Shown here piece after piece: positions 34,685 to 42,640 of a stretch of 64,000 nt of DNA. The position numbers and the translations under genes were made by a program. Source of the stretch: CAIODY01 sp046051225. Its GTDB lineage: Bacteria > Bacteroidota > Bacteroidia > Chitinophagales > CAIODY01. How positions within the stretch are numbered: position 1 is the first letter of the stretch; each line of letters opens with the position of its first letter. The notes beneath the pieces are model-generated. The model made no database searches, had not been told where the DNA came from, and saw only the letters and a program-made list of their open reading frames with translations. The stretch spans positions 124,001 through 188,000 of the forward strand of contig JBJOOR010000006.1 of the NCBI GenBank assembly GCA_046051225.1, given 5' to 3'.

Positions 34685-35749
34685 TTATTTTGCAAAATTC
34701 TTGTTTGTAGTAATGCTATTATCGGTTAATGTTTTTAAAAATGCTACCACATCTGCCACTTCTTGCACAGTCATTCGTCCTTTTATTTTATTAGCAATAT
34801 TAATATCTAAATTGGGCGAATTTTTAAAACCTGTGTTATAATGTTCAACACATTCGGTTAAAGTTTTAAATCTGCCATCGTGCATATAGGGGGCTGTTAG
34901 CTCAATATTTCTTAACGAAGGAGTTTTAAATTTACCAATATTCGAAATTAAATAAGGCGGAATTCTATACCGCCCCGAATCTTTTGGAATAGAATCTAAA
35001 CCATTATCTTTAAAAGCAAAATCGGTAAATGTGCTACCTAATACATGGCAATGTGTACAATCGCCTTTATTAGCATCAATAAAAACATTTAATCCATTGG
35101 CTTCGTGGCTGGTTAATGTTGCTTTGCCTACTTTAAACAAATCGTATTTCGAATTGCCCGAAAGTATTGTTTTTTCAAATTGTGCAATGGCTTTCATCAA
35201 CAAAGCAGTTGTAATAATTGATTTACCAAAAACTAATTTGAATTTGGTTTTATAAACTGCATTGTTGTTTAATTTTTCAATTACATCTTTTAATGTTGAA
35301 TGCATTTCAACAGGATTTTGAATAGGCCCAATCACTTGGTTTTCGATGCTAGTAGCACCACCATCCCAAAAGAAATTAGTAGCATAAGCCAAATTGAATA
35401 ATGGCATGGCATTTCTTGTTCCAGCTATGCCATCAATACCAATACTTAATTTTCCTGTATCCACAAATGCGTTTAATTGATGATGACATGAACCACAAGA
35501 CATTTGCCCATTGGCAGAAAGTATAGGGTCGTAAAATAATTGCTTACCTAATGCCACACCTTCTTCGGTTAGCTTTAAACTATCGGGTATATAAATAGGT
35601 GGCAGCCCCAGCGGAATGGATAATTGATAAGGCGTTAAGCCAGTATTTGGTGTAGATGGAATGGATAATTCGCCATCTTTTTTACACGAATAGATAATTG
35701 AAATAAAAACAAAAAGCCAGAATAGTTTTTGCATACAATTACTCGGCAT
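34685..35749 (-). CDS. Di-haem cytochrome c peroxidase family lipoprotein, MbnH/MauG-like
   Basis: A periplasmic lipoprotein of 354 aa; the N-terminus FWLFVFISIIYSC ends at a lipobox cysteine, and an alternative ATG at 35734 would give a shorter n-region. Two haem c sites are present, CGSCH (85-89) and CTHCH (231-235). A conserved Trp lies in FFWDGG (128) between them, as in MauG-type enzymes where it carries electrons, and PYMHDGRF (His290) is a likely haem ligand or acid-base site. The upstream gene encodes an MbnP-like protein and overlaps it by 11 bp. In the characterised pair MbnH oxidises a tryptophan of MbnP to kynurenine. Ordinary peroxide reduction is the alternative. Confidence 0.85.
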   Translation of the reverse strand: MPSNCMQKLFWLFVFISIIYSCKKDGELSIPSTPNTGLTPYQLSIPLGLPPIYIPDSLKLTEEGVALGKQLFYDPILSANGQMSCGSCHHQLNAFVDTGKLSIGIDGIAGTRNAMPLFNLAYATNFFWDGGATSIENQVIGPIQNPVEMHSTLKDVIEKLNNNAVYKTKFKLVFGKSIITTALLMKAIAQFEKTILSGNSKYDLFKVGKATLTSHEANGLNVFIDANKGDCTHCHVLGSTFTDFAFKDNGLDSIPKDSGRYRIPPYLISNIGKFKTPSLRNIELTAPYMHDGRFKTLTECVEHYNTGFKNSPNLDINIANKIKGRMTVQEVADVVAFLKTLTDNSITTNKNFAK

Positions 35750-36500
35750 GGTTAAACGAAAATGTATGAGTTAAGTTTTGGGTAAATTGAACAATCCATA
35801 AAGAATCGGTTGTACCCGATTGATGATTGCTACCAAAATCAAAATTCAATTTATTGGGCGAAGCATACAATTTATTTACATCAAAATTTAAAAACACATT
35901 TTTTGTAATACCATCTACCGAAAAATTAGTAGGAATAGATATAGTGGTATAAGCCGCATCGGTACCTAAATGAAATGATAATCCTTTTGTAGCACCCAAC
36001 GAATCAATAAACTGACCATCATGTTTAAAAAATATATAGCCTGTATTCCATGTCCAAAACATACCATAAATAGGGTCTAAATCGCCCTCTTGCAAGCCAG
36101 TATGATTCTTTACATTATTTACACCTATATGAAATTTAATATTGGTATAAGTTCCATTGGGTATATTGCTTAAAGTAATATTTTGCTTTGCAGCATCAGC
36201 TGCATCAATTAATGTAGAAGTGTTGATGCTTATTGTTGATGCATCATTTTTGGTTAACACAATATCTGATACATAATATTTTAATGTAGCAACAGAATAT
36301 TGATTGCCTGCTAAATTGGTGTATTTTATAATTCCAAAATCAATAGCATTGTTGCTAATTATATTGCTCATCTTTAAAACCACATTGGCTGATGTGGCTA
36401 CTGTTGAAGTATTACTTACTGTATAAGTTTTTTTCTTTTTACAAGAAATGACCGATAGCATAAATAAGCAAACCAATATCAAGAGGAACGAATTTCGCAT
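35739..36500 (-). CDS. MbnP-family copper-binding lipoprotein
   Basis: A 253-aa lipoprotein (signal to LSVISC, Cys20). MbnP-family landmarks are LKYYVSDIVLTK (73-84), HIGVN, the block GLQEGDLDPIYGMFWTWNTG (135-154) and FFKHDG, and FHLG. Trp149 and Trp151 in that block are candidates for modification to kynurenine, and several histidines (His124, 133, 160, 177 and those at the C-terminus) could bind metal. Known MbnP proteins bind copper in a kynurenine-dependent way. It is first in a two-gene operon with the di-haem enzyme, which fits that system exactly. No methanobactin genes are near. Confidence 0.85.
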   Translation of the reverse strand: MRNSFLLILVCLFMLSVISCKKKKTYTVSNTSTVATSANVVLKMSNIISNNAIDFGIIKYTNLAGNQYSVATLKYYVSDIVLTKNDASTISINTSTLIDAADAAKQNITLSNIPNGTYTNIKFHIGVNNVKNHTGLQEGDLDPIYGMFWTWNTGYIFFKHDGQFIDSLGATKGLSFHLGTDAAYTTISIPTNFSVDGITKNVFLNFDVNKLYASPNKLNFDFGSNHQSGTTDSLWIVQFTQNLTHTFSFNHAE

Positions 36501-36585
36501 TTTAAGATAGTAGTTAAATTAGATTTCAAAAATACATATATTTTGTTTCTATTTTCTTGTGGTATGTTTTGTTCAACTTATTATA

Positions 36586-37461
36586 TTAAATCCAGGTCCA
36601 TAAAGATTTTGGATTTATTTTAACGCTCACTTCGTTTTTATAATGCATCGGTTCACCATCTTTTTGCCAATGTACATGGTTGTTAAACTGAATAGTTGCT
36701 TCTTTACAATCAATCAATTCATAATAATTATTGGTTTTTAATTTACCCGAAAAGCCATTAAACAAAAGTTGTATTCCTGCTAATAATCCAAATGGTTTAA
36801 GAATACAGCAATGCATTAAGCCATCCGTTAAATCGGCTGTAGGAGCTATTTTTAAGCCACTGCCAAATTGCTGCGAATTAGCAAATGCAACCATAAAAGC
36901 TTCAGTTTCTATTTTTTTGCCATCTACATAAATAGTATAATGATGTGGTTTATAACCGAAAAATTTTTGTGATGAAATGATAACGTATTTTGCAATTCCA
37001 CGTTTTTTTACTTTACTAAATTCATGTGCTACCAATCCATCAAACCCCACACCCGATGCACTTACAAATATTTCATCGTTGATTAAACAAGTATCAATCA
37101 ATACACGTTTGCCTATATTTATTTTTTTTATTGCACCTTCAATTTTTAATGGTAAACCTAAATGACGAGATAAACCATTGCCCGACCCTAATGGAATTAT
37201 TCCTAAAGCAGTTTCTGTGTGTACTAATGCCGATGATACTTCATTGATTGAGCCATCACCACCAGCTATTACTACAATAGCTACATTATTTTCTGCTGCA
37301 TTTTTAGCTATTTCAATAGCATGACCAGCATATTCGGTAAATTTTATTTCGTATTCAAATAGGTTGCTATCAATATTTGTTTTGATTAAATCGGGCAATA
37401 CAATTTTATTTTTTGTACCCGATTTTGGATTGATAATAAATACAATTTTTTTCTTCTGCAC
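36586..37461 (-). CDS. Diacylglycerol/sphingolipid kinase family protein
   Basis: A 291-aa lipid kinase of the YegS/DgkB/LCB5 fold. NPKSG (11-15), AGGDGSINEV (66-75) and LGSGNGLSRHLG (about 96-107) are the three nucleotide-binding motifs, and the C-terminal beta-sandwich carries GFDGLVAHEF and the late DGEPM motif. It phosphorylates a lipid headgroup, perhaps diacylglycerol, sphingoid base or undecaprenol; Bacteroidota do make sphingolipids, so either is possible. A small exported protein gene lies 5 bp upstream in the same operon. Confidence 0.88.
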   Translation of the reverse strand: MQKKKIVFIINPKSGTKNKIVLPDLIKTNIDSNLFEYEIKFTEYAGHAIEIAKNAAENNVAIVVIAGGDGSINEVSSALVHTETALGIIPLGSGNGLSRHLGLPLKIEGAIKKINIGKRVLIDTCLINDEIFVSASGVGFDGLVAHEFSKVKKRGIAKYVIISSQKFFGYKPHHYTIYVDGKKIETEAFMVAFANSQQFGSGLKIAPTADLTDGLMHCCILKPFGLLAGIQLLFNGFSGKLKTNNYYELIDCKEATIQFNNHVHWQKDGEPMHYKNEVSVKINPKSLWTWI

Positions 37462-37466
37462 AGCTC

Positions 37467-37799
37467 TTATTTATTTTTTAATGAATTCAATATTTCAACT
37501 ACTTTATTAAATTGCTGTATGGTTAGTGTATTTCGTTGCAATCTCTTACCCTTTACTTCCTGTAATTTTAAAATACTTTTATCTTTATCAACTTGTTTCA
37601 TATGATGATTAAGATGTATTTCTCTTACTGCATTTTCATAATCAGATTGTATTGCCAAAAAACTATCTATTTGAGCAGGATGTACTTTCATTTCAGTTTC
37701 CAGCTTTTTTCTTAACACTTTTGCATGCATATTTTGAGCAAAATTTGTTTGCATAATGCTGCCTAATAAAATAACAGATAGAATTATTTTTTTAATCAT
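37467..37799 (-). CDS. Small periplasmic helical protein, Spy/CpxP-like (110 aa)
   Basis: A 110-aa protein with a signal peptide (IILSVILLGSIMQTNFAQ) and a fully helical, charged mature part: KVLRKKLETEMKVHPAQIDS, VREIHLNHHMKQVDKD and QRNTLTIQQFNKVVEILN. The size, helix pattern and TIQQFNK segment recall LTxxQ-motif periplasmic chaperones of the Spy/CpxP type, but I cannot call it with confidence. It is first in an operon with the lipid kinase and is divergent from kdsB, with about 55 bp between the two starts. Confidence 0.6.
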   Translation of the reverse strand: MIKKIILSVILLGSIMQTNFAQNMHAKVLRKKLETEMKVHPAQIDSFLAIQSDYENAVREIHLNHHMKQVDKDKSILKLQEVKGKRLQRNTLTIQQFNKVVEILNSLKNK

Positions 37800-37855
37800 A
37801 ACTTAAAGATATTGCAAAGTTATTACAAACTAAAAATAAGCTCTATTTTTCACAC

Positions 37856-38575
37856 ATGAAAATAATTGGAATTATTCCTTCAAGATTTGGAAGCACTCGT
37901 TTTCCTGGCAAGCCATTGGTTGATATCAATGGTAAAACGATGATTCAACGGGTGTATGAACAAGCCTGCAAAGCAAATTTGCTTTCGGATGTAATTGTAG
38001 CAACGGATGATGAACGCATCTACAAACATATAGAATCAATTGGTGGTAAAGTGATGTACACCGCAACTCATCATCAATCGGGTACAGATAGATGCAATGA
38101 AATTGCGCAGCAAATAAATGCTGATGCATATATTAATATTCAGGGCGATGAACCATTTATACAGCCCGAACAAATTAACCAATTAGCAAAAAAATTATTT
38201 GATGTACCAAAAGAAACTGGCATTGCCACATTGATTAAGCCTATAAAAAAAGAAGATGAATTGGAATTAATAAACAATCCTAATATTATCAAAGTGGTTG
38301 TTAATCATCAATCAAGAGCTATGTATTTTTCGAGAAATGGAATACCATTTATTCGGAATAAAACAGCCAATGTTCAATTTTATAAACACATAGGAATGTA
38401 TGGATATACTCAACGTGCTTTAGCCTCAATTGCAGCATTGAAGCCCTCTATGTTGGAAAATGCAGAACAATTAGAGCAATTAAGATGGTTGGAAAATGGA
38501 TTTGATATTTATTGTTCACATACATATCTAGAAACAATATCAATTGATGTAGTTGAAGATTTAAAAAAAATTTAA
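37856..38575 (+). CDS. kdsB: 3-deoxy-manno-octulosonate cytidylyltransferase
   Basis: Activates Kdo as CMP-Kdo for the lipopolysaccharide inner core. The 239-aa protein has IPSRFGSTRFPGKPL (nucleotide site), ATDDERI, the catalytic INIQGDEPFI and the C-terminal EQLEQLRWLENGF. Length is normal. It implies an LPS-bearing outer membrane. A -7-like box (TATTTTTC, 37844-37851) sits just before the start. The gene ends in a structured 3' region with a terminator. Confidence 0.96.
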   Translation: MKIIGIIPSRFGSTRFPGKPLVDINGKTMIQRVYEQACKANLLSDVIVATDDERIYKHIESIGGKVMYTATHHQSGTDRCNEIAQQINADAYINIQGDEPFIQPEQINQLAKKLFDVPKETGIATLIKPIKKEDELELINNPNIIKVVVNHQSRAMYFSRNGIPFIRNKTANVQFYKHIGMYGYTQRALASIAALKPSMLENAEQLEQLRWLENGFDIYCSHTYLETISIDVVEDLKKI

Positions 38576-38591
38576 TATCATTGCAGCGCTT

Positions 38592-38649
38592 AAAAGGCAT
38601 TCCTATTATTATAATAGGAGCAATATTATTAAACCACTAATAGCCTTTT
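38592..38649. repeat. Nested inverted repeats after kdsB
   Basis: Outer arms AAAAGGC / GCCTTTT enclose an inner hairpin CCTATTAT / ATAATAGG (38602-38618). The structure lies between the kdsB stop and the terminator. It may be a processed 3' UTR or small RNA; nothing else marks it. Confidence 0.5.
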
Positions 38650-38653
38650 GGGC

Positions 38654-38682
38654 AAAGGGCAGTCAGCAATGACTGCCTTTTT
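38654..38682. terminator. Bidirectional terminator between kdsB and the MCE gene
   Basis: GGCAGTCA / TGACTGCC stem with a 4-nt loop, flanked by an A-run and a T-run, between convergent genes. Confidence 0.9.
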
Positions 38683-38703
38683 CTTTATCTCTAAAAAGTG
38701 TAC

Positions 38704-39666
38704 TTATTTTTTATCCTTGGCGCCAAATACCGAGAAGTGAACGTATCGCTTAGGATTTGCTTTTAAATCAATCATTAATTTATCTAAATTTTCGGATGAT
38801 GATTTTAAATTCAAATACAATTTATCATCGTTAACTAACATACCTAATGAACCATTACCCGATTTTATTTTGTTCAAAACTGTTGATAAATCAGCTATTG
38901 TAGCATTTGTGTTTTCAATGGTTTGTTTCAAATTGCTTTTTGCCACATCATCCGTTATTTTATCAATGTTGGCTAAAGCATGTGTTATAGATGTATTGTT
39001 GTTTTTTAAATTTGTAGTAATAGCATCTACATTTTTTAAAATATTATCTAATCTTTCCGATTCGGAAGTCATTAAACCATTTACTTTTTCAGTAGTTTGA
39101 CGCAGGTTATGAATCATCGTTTGTATATCGGCTAACGAATTTTGTAAACCTGTTTTGCCGCCATTATCCAACATACTTCTTAATTGTGTAAGAATAGAAT
39201 CAATAGTACCAGCCACAGCCACAGCTTTTTGTTTTATGGGTTCCATCTGCTCGGTAAATTGATTCAAAATAGATGAATTGCTTTCGCCCATTAATGTATC
39301 GCCATCAATTGCTAATGTGCTGCCATTAATAGTTTCTAATTTAATTACAGTAGTGCTTAATGGCACACTGTTAATTTTAAAAACACTGTTTTTGAATACT
39401 TGAATATTTTTATCAATATCCACCACAGCCATAATCTGATTGTTGCGTTGTGGTAAAATTTTTAACGACACCACTTTGCCAACTTTAAATCCATTCAGTT
39501 GTACTTCGTTTGCAACGCCCAATCCATCTACATTTTTATAAAAAATATAAAATCGCTGACTGCTCGAAAACAAATCGCTGCTCTTTAAAAAATTATAACC
39601 AAAAAAAAGAATTACAAGCGTAGCCACTCCAAAAATTCCGATTTTTATTTCGTTTGATATTTTCAC
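38704..39666 (-). CDS. MCE/MlaD-family lipid transport protein
   Basis: A 320-aa envelope protein with an N-terminal membrane anchor (IGIFGVATLVILFFGYNFL) and one MCE domain (about 37-115: FYIFYKNVDGLGVANEVQLN, GFKVGKVVSLKI). A long helical C-terminal part (about 150-320) follows, with several NLxxTxxNL-like heptads. MCE proteins form rings that carry phospholipids between membranes, usually with an ABC permease and ATPase (MlaE, MlaF), which are not in this window. The AsmA-type gene upstream, 28 bp away on the same strand, also fits lipid transport between membranes. Confidence 0.88.
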   Translation of the reverse strand: MKISNEIKIGIFGVATLVILFFGYNFLKSSDLFSSSQRFYIFYKNVDGLGVANEVQLNGFKVGKVVSLKILPQRNNQIMAVVDIDKNIQVFKNSVFKINSVPLSTTVIKLETINGSTLAIDGDTLMGESNSSILNQFTEQMEPIKQKAVAVAGTIDSILTQLRSMLDNGGKTGLQNSLADIQTMIHNLRQTTEKVNGLMTSESERLDNILKNVDAITTNLKNNNTSITHALANIDKITDDVAKSNLKQTIENTNATIADLSTVLNKIKSGNGSLGMLVNDDKLYLNLKSSSENLDKLMIDLKANPKRYVHFSVFGAKDKK

Positions 39667-39694
39667 TTTGTAAAAAATTATTGAGGGTGTAAAG

Positions 39695-42385
39695 TTATTT
39701 AAACAATCCTTTCAAAGCATCTTTAGCTTTGTTTTTTGCATCCTGTTTTGCTTTATCAGCAGCAGCTTTGGCTTGTGCTTCCACATCTGCTTTCGCTTTG
39801 TTGGCTGCATTCAAAGCATCTTGCTTGGCTTTGTTAGCGGCATCTAATCCTTGTTGTTTTATTTTATCGGCTTCGGCTTTTGCCTTGGCTTCCGCATCAG
39901 CTTTCGCTTTTGCAATTTCTTCTTTTGCTTTTGCTTCGGCTTCATTTTTCAAATCGCTGGCTTTGCTTTTCAACGCATCTTTCAATCCAGTTTTTACAAT
40001 CGGATTTTTATTTGTGCCTCCAATCATCACGTCAAATTTTATTTTGTCGCTCGAAGAAAGATTTGCGCCTTTGCTATTTGCCAATCCAATTACTTGGTCG
40101 ATAGCCGCACCAGCAGCAGCTCCCAGCATTTTACGCGGCATATCCATTTTTACCAAGAAATCAATTTTTGAATCTAATGATTGAGTTCCCGAAATATTCA
40201 TCACCAAATCATTGCTCTTAATATCGAATGGTTTGATTTCAATTTTTCCGTTGTGAATTTCAAACCAAGTTTTCAAATCTTTAATCGGCAATTCGCTTGC
40301 ACCTTTCATTTGCAAAGCTTCCATGATTTTTGCAATCGGCGGATAATTGCTGATGCTTCCGCTGAAAATAGAGAAATATCCATTCCCATTTATCGTTGCT
40401 AAATCAGGCGACATATCAGCTAACATTTTTCCTGTCATCGATAAATTTGTAGTGAATTTTCCTTTTGTAAATTCCGCAAATGGCGCAATTTTTTTCACCG
40501 TGTTAAATGTTTTAAACGATTGCTGAATATCAAAATCTTTGATGTCATAAGTCAAATCAATATCGGGCAATGTTGTATTTTTTGTTGAATAGCCACCACT
40601 CACAACCATGCTTCCACCAAGCATTTCAGCCTTTAGATTTTGCAATTGCATCTTTTCATCTTTAACAACAATTCCGCCATTTACATTTTGCAAATCCATA
40701 TTGGTGTAATGAATTTTATTCACTGCTGATGTCATTACAAAATCAATATTATTAGGCACTTTGAAAATTGAAGTTGGCGTTGGTTGCGTTTTATTATCTG
40801 TTGTTGGAGTGGCTTGCGAAGTTGGTGTCATCCATTCATCCACATTTAAATAATCCATTTTTAAATTCAAATTTCCGCCCAATGTTTGATTCGTTAAAGC
40901 ATAACCAATAACATTTTCCAAACTTCCAGTTGCTGAAATATTGCTTTCGCTCAATTTACAATCGAAGCTTTTTAAATCAACATTTTTCGGATTGAAGTGC
41001 ATATTCATATCACGTAACAAAACACCTTTTGTAAAATCTTTTGAAGCATATTCAACATTTTTTAACAACAAATTTCCATCAGCAAAAAAGTTTTCGTAGT
41101 GTTTTTCTTGCACTGCTTTCAAACTTCCTTTCGCCGCCAAATCCATATCCATCAAGCCACTCAACTTTGTTACACCTTCCATTGGCATCATTTTATTCAT
41201 TTCACCCAAATCTAATTTTCCTTTTGCTTTCATATCCAAATTCATCGCCGTAGTTGGTTGTGTGAGCAACAAACTCAAATCAAAAGGCGCAGTTCCCATT
41301 TCAAAATGACATGTAGGAATTTTGATGATAGCATTCGCAACATTGCCATCAGGGCAGTTTACATTCAAATCTAAATTGATGTTGTTAATTGCTTTTGGCA
41401 ACGATGGATATTGCACCATTCCATTTTTGCAAAGCAATGTTACATTATAAGCAGGCATCGCTTTATCATTATAAGTTCCTTTTACAAAACCATTGAAAGC
41501 CATGCTCCCTGCGGTTTTGATGTTGTTATAATCTTTTGTAAAAGCACCTGGCACTAAGGAAAAAATATTTTTAAAATCAGTTTGTTTACTGGCAAATTTG
41601 ATGTCCATATCAATATCATTTTTTGGCATTGCCAACCAGCCTTCAAACGCTATTGTCAAAACGTTCAATGTAAGTTCGTTATCTTTAAATGTGTACTTGC
41701 TGTTTTTGTTATCAATCTCAAAAGTAGCTTTGTAGCTGGTTTTGGTGTTATTTAAATAATTTATGCCACCAAAATTATAAGTCAGTTGTTCGATGTCAGT
41801 TTGTGTAACCAATGTAAATAAATCGCTTGTAAAATCGCCGCTGCCTTCATGATTTAAGCCAACAATTTTTGCAGATTGTTTCAATGTTTTATCATCCCAA
41901 ATAATGTAACCATTTTCAATGGCATATTTTTTCAAAGAAAAATGAAATGGTTTTGATTCGCTTGCAGAGCCATTTTCAGGGGTTTTGCTCGGCTTAGTAA
42001 TATTGTAATTTGCTTTTCCATTCGCTAAAACTTTTGCAAAAATTCTTGGACTGCGTAAATAAATTGCATTTACAGAATAGTTACTTCCTTTCACCACATC
42101 AAATAAATTAATCGCTGTTTCAAATTGCTTGATGCTGCATAAAGTATCACCTTTGAAATCATCGACACCCACTACGCTCAAGTCATTCAAGGTGAAAGTT
42201 AAGTTCGGGAAATGTTTCCAAACACTCAAATCAAAATCGCCGAAATCAACTTTTGCATTTACATTTTCGTTGATAGCCGTTTTTACTTTCGTAACAATTT
42301 TATCTTTAAATAAAAATGGAACAACCGAAATTGCTGCTATTAAAACTACTACTATAATACCCGAAATGATGAAGAATTTTTTCAT
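39695..42385 (-). CDS. AsmA-family envelope protein
   Basis: About 896 aa, from the ATG at 42385; a TTG two codons earlier is in frame but unnecessary. An N-terminal anchor (FFIISGIIVVVLIAAISVVPF) leads to the AsmA N-terminal domain (KVDFGDFDLSVWKHFPNLTF), a long beta-rich groove-forming region, the AsmA C-terminal domain (about 600-790), and a 100-residue tail of lysine/alanine heptads such as KAKADAEAKAKAEADKIKQQ. AsmA-like proteins are held to bridge the periplasm and move phospholipids. It is cotranscribed with the MCE gene behind a perfect TAnnTTTG promoter. Confidence 0.87.
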   Translation of the reverse strand: MKKFFIISGIIVVVLIAAISVVPFLFKDKIVTKVKTAINENVNAKVDFGDFDLSVWKHFPNLTFTLNDLSVVGVDDFKGDTLCSIKQFETAINLFDVVKGSNYSVNAIYLRSPRIFAKVLANGKANYNITKPSKTPENGSASESKPFHFSLKKYAIENGYIIWDDKTLKQSAKIVGLNHEGSGDFTSDLFTLVTQTDIEQLTYNFGGINYLNNTKTSYKATFEIDNKNSKYTFKDNELTLNVLTIAFEGWLAMPKNDIDMDIKFASKQTDFKNIFSLVPGAFTKDYNNIKTAGSMAFNGFVKGTYNDKAMPAYNVTLLCKNGMVQYPSLPKAINNINLDLNVNCPDGNVANAIIKIPTCHFEMGTAPFDLSLLLTQPTTAMNLDMKAKGKLDLGEMNKMMPMEGVTKLSGLMDMDLAAKGSLKAVQEKHYENFFADGNLLLKNVEYASKDFTKGVLLRDMNMHFNPKNVDLKSFDCKLSESNISATGSLENVIGYALTNQTLGGNLNLKMDYLNVDEWMTPTSQATPTTDNKTQPTPTSIFKVPNNIDFVMTSAVNKIHYTNMDLQNVNGGIVVKDEKMQLQNLKAEMLGGSMVVSGGYSTKNTTLPDIDLTYDIKDFDIQQSFKTFNTVKKIAPFAEFTKGKFTTNLSMTGKMLADMSPDLATINGNGYFSIFSGSISNYPPIAKIMEALQMKGASELPIKDLKTWFEIHNGKIEIKPFDIKSNDLVMNISGTQSLDSKIDFLVKMDMPRKMLGAAAGAAIDQVIGLANSKGANLSSSDKIKFDVMIGGTNKNPIVKTGLKDALKSKASDLKNEAEAKAKEEIAKAKADAEAKAKAEADKIKQQGLDAANKAKQDALNAANKAKADVEAQAKAAADKAKQDAKNKAKDALKGLFK

Positions 42386-42414
42386 GTACAAATATAAAAA
42401 TGTGATTTGAGGTG

Positions 42415-42422
42415 CAAAAGTA
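42415..42422 (-). promoter_or_regulatory. Promoter -7 box of the AsmA-MCE operon
   Basis: Minus-strand TACTTTTG, a perfect TAnnTTTG match 29 bp before the ATG at 42385. Confidence 0.6.
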
Positions 42423-42640
42423 ACAAATCAAAACGTAAACAATTTGTAAAGATAAAGAGATTAGATACTATTAATTTTAAGATTGAACAATTGTAATTTA
42501 TATTTTATTTATTTGTTACATTTATTGTATTGCTGTTAAAAAATACAACCCAATGTTTAATAAAAAGATTTTTATTTATGAAATTGTAGCAACAATTTCA
42601 TCTTTTGTTTTTCGTTATCTATTAAATTAATTTTATTGTT

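Noticed and set aside
34685..36500. Methanobactin biosynthesis locus
   Set aside because: No MbnA precursor, MbnB or MbnC gene is visible; only the MbnP-MbnH type pair is present, as in many non-producers.
39729..40184. Overlapping plus-strand ORFs opposite the AsmA gene tail
   Set aside because: They are shadows of the lysine/alanine heptad region; the minus-strand gene has anchor, domains and promoter.
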